A stretch of 64,000 nt of DNA from Nannochloris sp. 'desiccata' (lineage: Eukaryota > Chlorophyta > Trebouxiophyceae > Chlorellales > Chlorellaceae). The stretch lies in the NCBI GenBank assembly GCA_019044685.2, contig JAGTXX020000012.1:620001-684000 (forward strand). The letters are read 5' to 3'. The stretch's first letter is position 1; each line of letters starts with the position of its first letter. This document shows positions 55,421-64,000 of this stretch, piece by piece. The notes below the pieces were generated by a model. The model worked only from the letters and a program-made list of their open reading frames with translations. It had not been told where the DNA came from and ran no database searches. The position numbers and the translations under genes are program-made.

Positions 55421-55810
55421 TTAAAAAGTAAAAATGCCTTCATATTCAAGCCATGCAATAACAGCTGTAGCACCATATCCTACTAATGCTAACACCACCA
55501 TGATGGGGATGAACAGATCTCGCTCTTCCTCTTTTTCTGTGTCTTCATTGGCTCTTCCGACGGGACTTCGGCGCCGCAGCGGTGGGGGAGTTGATTGGGT
55601 GTCTGCTTGTGGTAGCTGATTGCGATTATTTTCCGGCCTTTTACTTGATCCTAATGGCTGATCATCTTCTTGGCTATTTTGAGCTCTTATAAGCTTCGTT
55701 CTTCTGGTAATTAGTGATTGGGATGTTTTAAAACTTAATGATCTATTTGCATATATTCCATACACATGGGGCTTAATTGCCCCTTGTGGAGCTATTGACA
55801 ATACCATCAT
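55421..55810 (-). CDS. Small single-TM protein, probably plastid-targeted
   Basis: An intronless 129-aa ORF starts with two Met codons. The first ~45 residues are Ser/Thr/Lys/Arg-rich without acids (RSLSFKTSQSLITRRTKL), typical of a transit peptide. A charged, Pro-rich middle is followed by one membrane helix (LFIPIMVVLALVGYGATAVIAWL) and a short end. The build resembles small thylakoid membrane proteins, but no family is recognised. Confidence 0.6.
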   Translation of the reverse strand: MMVLSIAPQGAIKPHVYGIYANRSLSFKTSQSLITRRTKLIRAQNSQEDDQPLGSSKRPENNRNQLPQADTQSTPPPLRRRSPVGRANEDTEKEEERDLFIPIMVVLALVGYGATAVIAWLEYEGIFTF

Positions 55811-56012
55811 TTGTCGATTTATAAAATTTCAATTCTGGTATTTTAGTTCTGGCATAGTAGACCTGCTTGAAATGGTTATTATAGATAGTTCAACGTCCAC
55901 AGTCTTTGAGCAACAACAGCTGTGGGAATGGTATTGAGGCTCATTCCGGCCCTTGCTGGCTGTCATGGTGGTCTAATGTACTTTCAATGCATCTATTATG
56001 GGATTTAGTGGC

Positions 56013-56288
56013 CTAGAAGCTGCGTGAGTATCCTTCAAGGCCTGTGAAAGTGCGGTGCAAGTGCACCGGGCCATGAAATGCATGCTGAGAGGAGCGTACG
56101 CCCTGCTCGCCCCTTGTTAAAGTCAAATTTGCTTCAAAACCAGCTTTTATAGCACATTCATCCAATTGTTCATTCTGACAGCGAATATTTAGTGGACTGA
56201 AAACGTCCTGGCCCTGGTTCCTGCCCTCGCATGCTAGCATTTTTCGAGTAAATTCGTGGGTACCTCGATTCCCAATCCCACCTTTCAT
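56013..56288 (-). CDS. Possible small ORF in a divergent promoter
   Basis: An ATG-started 91-codon frame has mixed, protein-like composition including three Cys, but no known domain. Its start lies only 30 bases from the start codon of the divergent plus gene, so their leaders would overlap. It may be chance in a promoter. Confidence 0.25.
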   Translation of the reverse strand: MKGGIGNRGTHEFTRKMLACEGRNQGQDVFSPLNIRCQNEQLDECAIKAGFEANLTLTRGEQGVRSSQHAFHGPVHLHRTFTGLEGYSRSF

Positions 56289-56318
56289 TTTCGTAGAAAT
56301 ATTTAGTTTGAATTAAAT

Positions 56319-57341
56319 ATGGCTGCCGTAAGCCATTACCGGGTCAGTGTATCGAAACACGGCGATTTTTTCGCAACTTGTGTCGCAACTCCCAATCGGT
56401 CGAAATCCTTTAGGCAGAGGACTCCTTTACCTGCAAGTCAAAGGGCCTCTAGAAACTCACTAGTCACCACAGCCTCATCATCAGCTGCAGCATCGTCCCT
56501 TAACAACCACGAGTTGGCTACCTATCGTCTTCCTCACCATTCTAGCGTCGGCCATTCATCTGCCGCACCTTGGTTCCAAGCTGCAGTCACAGAAGTCGTC
56601 AAACACTTAGAAAGCTCACCATTTCTACAACTCGTCCGGTTTCCAAACGTATCAGATCCTTTGACAGCGTCCAAAGAACCGCAATTCTCTTCATTTAGTG
56701 TCCCTGAAAGTGTCGTCAGTGTCCCTGAGCTATGGAGTTCAATTGCTGAAGCTGTCACAGCAGACAGCGCAGATGTAGTCATTCTAGTACAACGGGTCGA
56801 TCCCCACGGCACTGGAGCAATAGATACTACTGCAGCGACACAGCCAGTCGATGATTCTCTAAAAGCGCATGTTGAAGAAGCTTGTCAAAAACTTGTCGCT
56901 TCTGGAATAGGTGAAAGCATTCTCCAGGGCAAAGTTGGAGAATGCTGTGAAGGCCATGCTCATACTTCGCATCCTTCCTCTAGCTCGTCTATGCCTACCT
57001 CTACATCAGCAGGTATTGTGCCATTTAGTTCTTCCCATCGCACAATACCATCTGTGGCATCTTCGACTGTTCGAGGCGCCTCGGTCAAGGTGAAGGCTCT
57101 AGGCACTCCCGAGGCAGCAGCAGCTTCTTCCCCAGCTCCTTTAAGTGGATATTGGGGTGTGGTAGTACAATCAAAGCGTCATACTGGTGCAGAAGGGTGT
57201 TATTTACTGCGTGCAATGAGGCAAGTATGTCCACCGGTTGCAAGCGATGACCACGGATGCACATGCACTCACTACTCGCTGACGAAAGTTTGTAAAGGGG
57301 AGGATATGGAGAGGCAATTCATCGATAGCTGGCTGGTGTAG
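56319..57341 (+). CDS. Plastid protein conserved with land plants (DUF7804-type)
   Basis: An intronless 340-aa protein starts with a long Ser/Arg-rich transit-peptide-like region (about 1-75). Conserved blocks are VPESVVSVPELWSSIAEAV, ADVVILVQRVD, SGYWGVVVQSKRHTGAEGCYLL and the ending CTCTHYSLTKVCKG...QFIDSWLV. I recall the same blocks in uncharacterised Arabidopsis chloroplast proteins; the domain number is from memory and should be checked. The middle is Ser-rich and low complexity. Function unknown. Confidence 0.72.
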   Translation: MAAVSHYRVSVSKHGDFFATCVATPNRSKSFRQRTPLPASQRASRNSLVTTASSSAAASSLNNHELATYRLPHHSSVGHSSAAPWFQAAVTEVVKHLESSPFLQLVRFPNVSDPLTASKEPQFSSFSVPESVVSVPELWSSIAEAVTADSADVVILVQRVDPHGTGAIDTTAATQPVDDSLKAHVEEACQKLVASGIGESILQGKVGECCEGHAHTSHPSSSSSMPTSTSAGIVPFSSSHRTIPSVASSTVRGASVKVKALGTPEAAAASSPAPLSGYWGVVVQSKRHTGAEGCYLLRAMRQVCPPVASDDHGCTCTHYSLTKVCKGEDMERQFIDSWLV

Positions 57342-57822
57342 ATAGTACGCTATTTGAGCGAGATTTTCAAAATAATTCAAATGTACCTATCTGTATCTTA
57401 CTTTATTTATTGAACTTGTCTGATACCAATTGTTTTTAAAGGTTTCAACGCCTTTTGTTCATATCGTTTTCGTATTATTTCCGTTCAGCTTTACTTTCTA
57501 TCTTTCGTTCTTGTATTTCATTTTTCTCTCTTTGGTTATAACTATCATTCGCATTACAAAGGAATGGGAAAAGAGACTAACGGACGGCCACTTGTAAATT
57601 GACGAAGAAAATATTAAAGTTCAGCAACGGCTTGAAAATTTTCTCGGTGGAAAAAACAACAGCAAAAGAAATTTAAGGGTAGGGTAAGGTATTGTATATA
57701 TGTATGCATTATCATTAGCTCATTCATTCATTTCATGTATCCTAGTATATATATCCATAATCATTTTCACCGTTAAAATCAATCGCCTGCATTTTGGCTG
57801 TGTGTATGCCGTTCATTTTTTT
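57342..57822. other. Intergenic between convergent genes
   Basis: AT-rich 3' flanks of the plastid-protein gene and of cryptochrome. A plus-strand ORF at 57700-58020 overlaps the cryptochrome 3' end and is its shadow. Nothing else. Confidence 0.45.
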
Positions 57823-60546
57823 TTAATTGCTGCCTTGGCGTTGCCTCTTGGCTTCAGGAGGCCAGACAGGGTCCTCTTCGCTCTCTCCAGCTGTATTTTC
57901 ACTATCAGCTCTACCATTATGATGATCACCACCAGTTGTCCCCTCGGCTTTGCCGCAAAGAGCCACAGGAGGGGAGACAAGACCACTCCTTCCAGCGTGT
58001 CGTCCTTGGCCTTCTTGTGACAGCTGCAGTGGCAGTGGCGGCGGTCGATCATCTTCTCTGTTTTCAGTCTCTTCTCCCCCCTGCTGGTAATAATCGTCAC
58101 CTTGTGTCGTAATTGGAGCTGAGGTATCAGGAACCTGAACATCAAATGGATTCTCGGAGAGAGTAGGGACTACAGCAACTGTAAGAGACCCTCTGTTGCT
58201 GGCCCCGTTGCTGGCACCACCGCCACGACGGCCATTGCTACCACTACCGCCATTGCTGCCTGGAGTCGTACCTTGAACGAGAACAACTTCAGCAACAGGT
58301 ACGTTGACCATTTGGGGCTGGTTGCCACTTTGAGGAACTGGGAAAGGCGGCCTTGCCGCTACTAACAATGGATCCAACGCGCTATTATCTCCTCCACAAA
58401 CAGCTGCCGACGCCAATCCTGCATTTCTTTGTTGTTCCTCTTGCTGCTGCTGCTGCTCTTCATTGTGCATTACGAGCATCGAGGCATCGACGTTAATATC
58501 ATATTCTGCTGTGGTAGTAGGTGCTCCTCCACCACCACCACTACCTATGATACCAATAGCATTACTTTCTACTTCTTCATTATAAGATTCATCTACACTA
58601 CGCAAAGACCGTGCTGCGCGTGCTGCAGAGATAGGAACACCACCTCCAGCGGTACCATGCCGACCACCGCCATGGCCAGCATAGCCAGCGTCTGATAGCA
58701 CTACTGCGGCACCAGCACCCCATACTCTGTGCGCAGCTAAAGGATCAAGGATAGTACGTGGACGGAATGGGCCACTAGGATTATTTACAACAGCCGCACT
58801 AGGCGGAGCAGCTACAGGAGATGGAGAAGGAATGTCAACACCCGTCGCCGTTGCTATTCCTTCACGACCTCCACTATCTACGTTATAACTTGTATCTTTC
58901 GATTCTTCAACAATCTTCACTACAGCAGCTAAGGCTTCTTTGGATTCTTCCATATCCACTACAGGCCAGGGATAGTTCACACCCAGCTCTACGCCAGCAT
59001 CAGCCAAGACATGTGGCGGCGCTTCCCAAGGGGCATGGATATACTTTGCTGGCAATCGCGCTAATACTGGGATCCATCGACGGACATAATTTCCCTTTGG
59101 GTCAAACCTTTTCGCTTCACTTTCTAAATCGATGATGTGTTCGAATGGGTGAGCATCTGACAAACAGCCAGCACAGTACTGCCACCCCAGGGCATCGCAT
59201 TCTAAATCTGCATCTAATAGGGCATCCCAGTAGTGTTTAAGACCCCATTGCCATGGAAGTAACAAAATTTTGACCATGAAGGAGGCAGCGACAACTCGGA
59301 TACGGTTATGCATCCAGCCAGTGGACCAGACTTCTCGCATGCCGGCATCAATCAGTGGATAGCCGCTGTTGCCGGTGCGCCAAGCTTTGAATAAAGTTTG
59401 ATCAAAGCGCCAAGGAACAGCACGGAGATGTTCAAGTAAAGACCGTTCGTGGGTGAATGGGAAATGGAAGGAAAGATAGCGGGAGTATTCTCTATAACCA
59501 AGTTGGCGGAGAAAATCTTGGACTGCTTGAGCACCACTGCCGTCGCAACCACCACCGCCACTGTTGTTGTCGCTCCACTCTTTTCCTTTTGCTGTAGCGG
59601 CGGCGTAGACCCCACGAGCACTAATTTCACCAAAATGGATATGCGGGGATAGCTTTGAAGTGGAATTTCTATCAGTTTTGGCTCGATCTGCTGCAAATTG
59701 TCGTAATCGATCACCTTCAATAAATTCTCTGAGGAGACGGCGACCTCCAGCAGTCCCAGGCTGCCAATGGTACTCTAACTGGGCATTTGAAAGCTCTTCC
59801 TCTGGTGTCATTATCCCTAAATCATCATGGCCAAATGATTCTAAACTTGCATTGAGAGGGGGAAGAGACACTGGAGCTAGGACGGGGGCAGCGGGTGGCG
59901 TTGGAATAGCACAATGTGCAGCCCAGAAGCTATCAAACGAGCTGAATGGAACACCATTTGGGTCTAATACTTCCCACGGTTCACGTAAAACGTCTCCTGT
60001 GAAAGAACGGCATACTATGCCCATTGCAGTAAGTGCTGTTTTCACTTCATTATCCCGCACCATTGAAATGGGATCATATAAATGGTTGAAAAATACACCC
60101 TGTGCACCGAGGTTGTGTACTAATTTAGCAAGAGCCAGACCTGATTCAGCAGCACGGAACTTTAAAAGTCGAGAGCCGGCAGCTGTGAGGTCTGCTTCTA
60201 AAGATTTCAAAGACGAATCCAGCCACCAACGAGAGCACCGTCCAGGCTGAAATTGGCCTTCTTCTTCAGGTGCATAGATATATACAGGTACCTGTACGTT
60301 GTAAAATGTGTAAGTAACCTTGTAAGCAAGGGTCTAGGAGGAAAAGAAGACAAAAAATAACAACTTTCAAAGGCAGGAGCGAGATCCATGATAATTACGT
60401 ACCACCTCCACAGCAACTCCGAGAGCAGCATTTAGGGCAAGATTGTCATCTATACGAAGGTCTCGCCGGAGCCAGACAATCACACGGGGCAGCTTGGAAG
60501 GAACAGGTGGTGCCGAAAGCCCCCCTTGGAATTCTACCGGAATCAT
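57823..60546 (-). CDS. CRY: Plant-type cryptochrome blue-light receptor with long C-terminal extension
   Basis: Exons 60403-60546 and 57823-60291 give 870 aa. The photolyase-like N-terminal domain has VIVWLRRDLRIDDN, then the FAD-binding region with KLSPHIHFGEIS, QLGYREYSRYLSF, FTHERSLLEHLRAVPWR, TGNSGYPLIDAGMREVWSTGWMHNR and GWQYCAGC, all nearest to plant CRY1/2 rather than animal or DASH types. KYIHAPWEAP closes the domain near residue 495. The remaining ~370 residues are Gly/Ser/Gln-rich, probably disordered, ending in a basic KRQRQ, a possible nuclear signal. TTCTTACAAG just upstream of the start codon suggests a further 5' UTR intron. Plant cryptochromes signal through this tail. Confidence 0.93.
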
Positions 60547-60984
60547 GGCGTCTTGTAAGAAAAGGAAGAATGCTTTGGTGAGCAAAACTTATGTTATCAA
60601 TTCCTTATGATATATAGCATCATTTAAGAGGCAATGGGCATCTATATGATGCCAATAGCTTTAGGTTTTAAAGAAAACTGATTGCCCGAATAGCATACAA
60701 ATTAATTGTTTGTTTGCTCCCGCGTATCTACTGTATGGATAAAAATATCACAATAAAGGAACAACCTTCCCCGGAGCCGGAAGAGGGTTTATAGAGTTTT
60801 GGTGGTGGGAAACTTTTGCAATTGCAAATAGAAAGTGTTCAGTTCAGCAAGGCTATTTCTCTGATATGCAACTCTCAGGAACATTTGTTTTATAAAGTGA
60901 CCCTTTCACACCATCCTGAATATCTCCTAGCAGCGCCGTGTGTAGCAAAAGTTTACAACTGGCTCGAATTCTAAATCAGATCAG
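60547..60984. promoter_or_regulatory. 438-bp divergent promoter region
   Basis: Between cryptochrome (minus) and prefoldin 4 (plus). AT-rich; no coding feature or obvious motif. Confidence 0.4.
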
Positions 60985-61602
60985 ATGGTAATACCCTTGA
61001 CTGACCACCGTTTCCTTTATGCTATTCGTCTGCTCGCTGGCAGCACTCCATAGCACAAAGGTCATCTGATTGTATGTGTTTATCACCCTTCTTTGCAGAC
61101 TGACGTTTCCTATGAAGACCAGCAAAAGATCAACAAATTTAGCCGCCTCAACCTCCGAATGAACGACATTGAGGCACGCCTTACTGCAAGGAAACGTGCA
61201 GCAGAAGATTATGAGGAGGCAGGCAATGAAATCATGCTTTTAGATGACGAGACTGTGCCGTTCGTCATAGGAGAATGTCTAGCGCACTTGCCTAGGGAGG
61301 ACGTAGAGGAAAGGCTCCAAAAATGTAAGAACAGTGGCAACCGCCTGGCCTGTTTTAAAAGTTTTTTTTAACAGCTTTTTTCGCGTACTTTGCTTCTTTT
61401 TAATTCTTTACTTAGTAAATATCCATTCAGTAGATCTCTAATCAAGAATCACTCCTTATTTTTTCTAAATGCAGTACAAGAAGAGGCGGAGGAAGCTATC
61501 AGAACGCTTGAAGCCGACATTTCTAAAATTCAATCAGAAATGAATGAACTTAAAACTGTTTTATACGCCAAATTTGGAAACTCTATCAATCTTGAAGCTT
61601 AG
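60985..61602 (+). CDS. PFD4: Prefoldin subunit 4 (beta-type)
   Basis: Prefoldin delivers unfolded actin and tubulin to the CCT chaperonin. The model is three coding exons: ATG alone (60985-60987), 61099-61324 and 61475-61602, giving 118 aa. Exon 2 begins TDVSYEDQQKINKFSRL, exactly where the family starts after a short leader, and no Met exists upstream in that exon. An ATG immediately followed by GTAATA lies at the right phase, so the start codon is apparently its own coding exon. The C-terminal helix ends LKTVLYAKFGNSINLEA, matching the conserved YAKFG...INLE. The family is certain; the split start is inferred. Confidence 0.92.
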
Positions 61603-61687
61603 GAAAAACTCGATTTATTACAGATTTAATTAGCACAAATACAAAGAAATCATTAGCATCAGTCAACAGCTACCAAAGCGAATAATT

Positions 61688-62908
61688 TTAAGAAATAATT
61701 TTCATCTCTCGGAAGGCAACATCTAGAGCAGCAAAAGCTTCAGGCAGATTCTTTCTACCATACCCAATCCTCACCCTCCCTTCTCCATTACGCGAACCTT
61801 TACTGTCTTCATTATCATCGTAGACACTCCCAGGGAGCAACAGAACACCATGGTCTAAAGCCACCTCGGCACAAAACGCTTTGACTCCCCCCTTTTTTAA
61901 ATCAAATTTCAGCGCAGGAAGTGCGACTGTTCCAGCTTTTGGTGGACTTTCCCAAACAAACACCTTGCCTTGCCACTTATTATTCACATAATCATCAATG
62001 ACCGCTAGATTAGTTCTAATTATCTCCATTTGCTGCTCTACGATAGTATCCCAGGCCCTCAGCGCCATCAACGCCAGTACCTCACACGGAGCGGGACAAC
62101 AGATCGTAGTATAATCTTTCAGCGTAGCTATAGCCTTATACAGTTCAGCATCTGTAGTGGCAATCCATCCTATACGCAGTCCAGGTAAGCCCACTACCTT
62201 TGATAAGCCGGAGAGAGAAATTCCTCTGCCAGGTGGCATAATATCAGCCCCGGTTGGTAATTTATTTGACCCAGGATCCAATTCTAGGCCTCTATACATT
62301 TCATCGGAGAAAAGATACGCTCCTAGACCACCAGGGTAGGTAGATTTGGCACAAATATCGCGAATAGAGTCAAATTCAATGGGTGAAGGATGCCATCCGG
62401 TCGGGTTGTGAGGGCAATTGACCACGACGAGTTTCACCGGTTGAGCTGCGACTAGAGATCTTAAATCATCAACGTCAAAAATTAACGTATTCTTGATTTG
62501 ACGGGGGTACCACATTTTGACAGTTGCTCCAATGCTTTGTGCTATCTCATATAACGACTGGTAGGCTGGATGCATACAGACGACGACGTCGCCGGGTTGT
62601 ACTAGAGCATGCATTGTGAGAAAAACAAGTTCCTGGGGTGCAGCGACAAGAATTTGCGAGGGGGAGATTGTTGTAGAATAGTGACGTCTTGCTATTTCTT
62701 CACGCAATTGAGGTAGTCCATTTGATTCTGTGTAGCTGAGAGTTAAGTTTTCCCAAAGGTGTCGAGAGTCGGGGTCGGCAATAAACAAGAGGTCATTCAA
62801 AGTGAGAGGTTCACTGTCACTTGCACATGCCATGTACTTAACGGATGGATTGAATTCATAGGCTGCGAAGAATCTTTCCAAAGCAAAAGGTCGAAGAGGT
62901 CTGGACAT
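61688..62908 (-). CDS. PLP-dependent aminotransferase, class I/II
   Basis: A single-exon 406-aa enzyme starting at ATG 62908 (the frame is open further upstream but without ATG). Conserved elements are SYTESNGLPQLREEI, NCPHNPTGW (Asn for PLP and the helix after it), FSDEMYRGLE (Asp pairing with the PLP nitrogen), the lysine motif SLSGLSKVVGLPGLRIGW and RVRIGYGRKN (carboxylate Arg). The sequence is nearest to fold-type I family members such as capreomycidine-synthase-like or kynurenine/valine-pyruvate aminotransferase types; substrate is not evident. No transit peptide is clear. The 3' end is 85 bases from that of prefoldin 4. Confidence 0.88.
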   Translation of the reverse strand: MSRPLRPFALERFFAAYEFNPSVKYMACASDSEPLTLNDLLFIADPDSRHLWENLTLSYTESNGLPQLREEIARRHYSTTISPSQILVAAPQELVFLTMHALVQPGDVVVCMHPAYQSLYEIAQSIGATVKMWYPRQIKNTLIFDVDDLRSLVAAQPVKLVVVNCPHNPTGWHPSPIEFDSIRDICAKSTYPGGLGAYLFSDEMYRGLELDPGSNKLPTGADIMPPGRGISLSGLSKVVGLPGLRIGWIATTDAELYKAIATLKDYTTICCPAPCEVLALMALRAWDTIVEQQMEIIRTNLAVIDDYVNNKWQGKVFVWESPPKAGTVALPALKFDLKKGGVKAFCAEVALDHGVLLLPGSVYDDNEDSKGSRNGEGRVRIGYGRKNLPEAFAALDVAFREMKIIS

Positions 62909-63186
62909 GTTGCGTGACGTGGTGATCAAGGTGAAAACTTTACTCAAAAGTTAAGCTCTTAAGCTCTGCTGTAATCTCAATTTTGAAATAAGTTTTTTTG
63001 ATGAATGAATTGCCTAGGGTGGGTTCATTTTCATGCGTTTTGGTCCCATCGGCTTGAAAACTTACACTTGGCTAAAATCTCAAGTCTTATAGCGGCCCAT
63101 CAGAAAGTGGGCATCATAATATATTTTATATTAAATTGACTTTATACATGATTTACAGAAACTATAGGCGCTGAAAGGAAGACGGC
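62909..63186. promoter_or_regulatory. 278-bp divergent promoter region
   Basis: Between the aminotransferase (minus) and Utp21 (plus). No motif recognised. Confidence 0.35.
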
Positions 63187-64000
63187 ATGTCGCTGTTCTT
63201 ACCGTTTCGAGCCCTTGGCTACATCACTGACGATGTGCCTTTCGCTGTTCAAAGGCGTGGTAAAGAGACGTTTATAACAGTTAGCGTTGGCAAATCATGG
63301 CAGGTAAGTATGCATCTATTACTTGCTGCACTTTATCCTGCTGATCATATGTGCATGCATAGAATCCGCTCGGCATGTGAATTTCAACATCTAACCAGCC
63401 CTTATTATCCCTCTTTACACAGATATATAACGCTTCCAATCTACGTCTTGTCCTTGTTGGACCGCAGCTTAAACATGGCATTCATGCTCTTGCTTGCAAA
63501 CGCGACCTGACATTTGCCGCTGTCCGTGACACAATTGTAGAATGCAAGCGAGTTCACCGCACCGGCGAATATCGTGGCCACAATGCAGATATTATTCAGT
63601 TACTAGTTTTAGGCGACCATTTATTTAGTTTAGGCCGCGATGGAAAGCTCGTTATTTGGCGCATTGGTGATTACACGGGCCCCGAGCATGTCCTCCAACT
63701 TCCTCAAGGCTTCAATCCCACCTGTATGGCGCATCCAGACACCTACCTAAATAAAATGATAGTAGGATCAGATGATGGACGTATGCAGCTATGGAATTTC
63801 TCTTCTGAAAAGTGTATTCATGAGTTTGCGTCAGTTGGTGCTGCGATTAAATGTATAGTGTCATCGCCAGCACTAGATGTAGTGGGGCTTGGCCTAGCTG
63901 ATGGGTAAGCTGTAGTTTCTCTAATGTACTCTGACTATATTTTGGGTAGCTGGGATGTCTGCTTAACGAATAAAATAAAATAAAATAAAATAAATAAAAG
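63187..64000 (+). CDS. UTP21: Utp21/WDR36, 90S pre-ribosome WD40 protein (3' partial)
   Basis: Utp21/WDR36 is a UTP-B subunit of the small-subunit processome. Exons 63187-63303 and 63423-63904 are visible; the second ends at GATGG|GTAAGC in phase 2, so the gene continues past the window. The start SLFLPFRALGYITDDVPF and TVSVGKSWQIYN match the family opening (human ...YRALGLYSNHIPH, TCVGKSFHTYD). GHNADIIQLLVLGDHLFSLG, HPDTYLNKMIVGSDDGRMQLWNF and ALDVVGLGLADG are equally diagnostic. Sas10/Utp3 of the same complex is encoded 27 kb upstream. Confidence 0.95.
63969..63999 (+). repeat. TAAAA microsatellite in a Utp21 intron
   Basis: About five TAAAA units followed by TAAATAAAA at the window end, inside the intron that starts at 63905. 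Confidence 0.85.

Noticed and set aside
1..64000. Reassignment of TGA to an amino acid throughout the genome
   Set aside because: Several conserved genes end exactly at TGA where the family ends, so TGA works as a stop here.
1..64000. tRNA genes, rRNA, CRISPR arrays or insertion sequences
   Set aside because: No cloverleaf-like B-box context, regular spacer array or transposase frame was recognised; a covariance-model scan would be decisive.

Overview
The window is nuclear DNA of a photosynthetic eukaryote, most likely a green alga (Viridiplantae). It carries plant-type genes: an SnRK2 kinase with an acidic tail, a plant-type cryptochrome, a plant-type NEET protein, a raffinose synthase/seed-imbibition family protein, and two plastid proteins shared with cyanobacteria or land plants. 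It also encodes a proton-translocating NAD(P) transhydrogenase, which to my knowledge land plants lack. Genes are dense (about 32 in 64 kb). Most introns are 80-200 bases with GT-AG ends, and several 3' ends show AATAAA rather than a clear TGTAA signal. All gene models were spliced by hand from frame, phase and splice-site agreement.

Layout. 1-5.2 kb (+): 3' part of the transhydrogenase, the Msp1/ATAD1 AAA ATPase, NEET. 5.7-13.2 kb (-): SnRK2, ubiquilin, ribosomal protein eL24, and a UBL-UBA protein. 13.3-18 kb: an accessory island with a broken giant-virus-type gene (DUF5871-like), several copies of a GC-rich repeat with a TATA/TATACA block, and a small membrane coiled-coil gene. 18-32.5 kb: SIL1-like ER exchange factor, an unrecognised gene with an in-frame TGA, a DCAF15-like protein, an atypical kinase, a lipid phosphate phosphatase, a small membrane protein, a PLAC8 protein and aladin. 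32.5-45 kb: a small ORF, a DUF4346 plastid protein, Sas10/Utp3, a second PLAC8 protein, an MFS carrier, dynein light chain, a 7-TM protein, a TLC-domain protein and the PRC2 subunit EED/FIE. 45-64 kb: raffinose synthase with the complete MAD1 gene inside its large intron on the other strand, a GBP-type GTPase, small plastid or membrane proteins, cryptochrome, prefoldin 4, an aminotransferase and the 5' part of Utp21.

Functional themes are housekeeping, with no operon-like pathway. They include ubiquitin shuttling (ubiquilin, UBL-UBA, DCAF15-like), protein targeting and folding (Msp1, SIL1-like, prefoldin 4), 90S pre-ribosome assembly (Sas10, Utp21), nuclear pore and chromatin (aladin, EED), mitosis (MAD1), and light or stress signalling (cryptochrome, SnRK2). 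Many neighbours are divergent pairs sharing 0.3-0.7 kb of promoter DNA, or convergent pairs with short spacers.

The most unusual parts are the virus-derived island with its repeated promoter-like block, the nested MAD1 gene, two host reading frames that appear to continue through an in-frame TGA, and an intron placed directly after a start codon.
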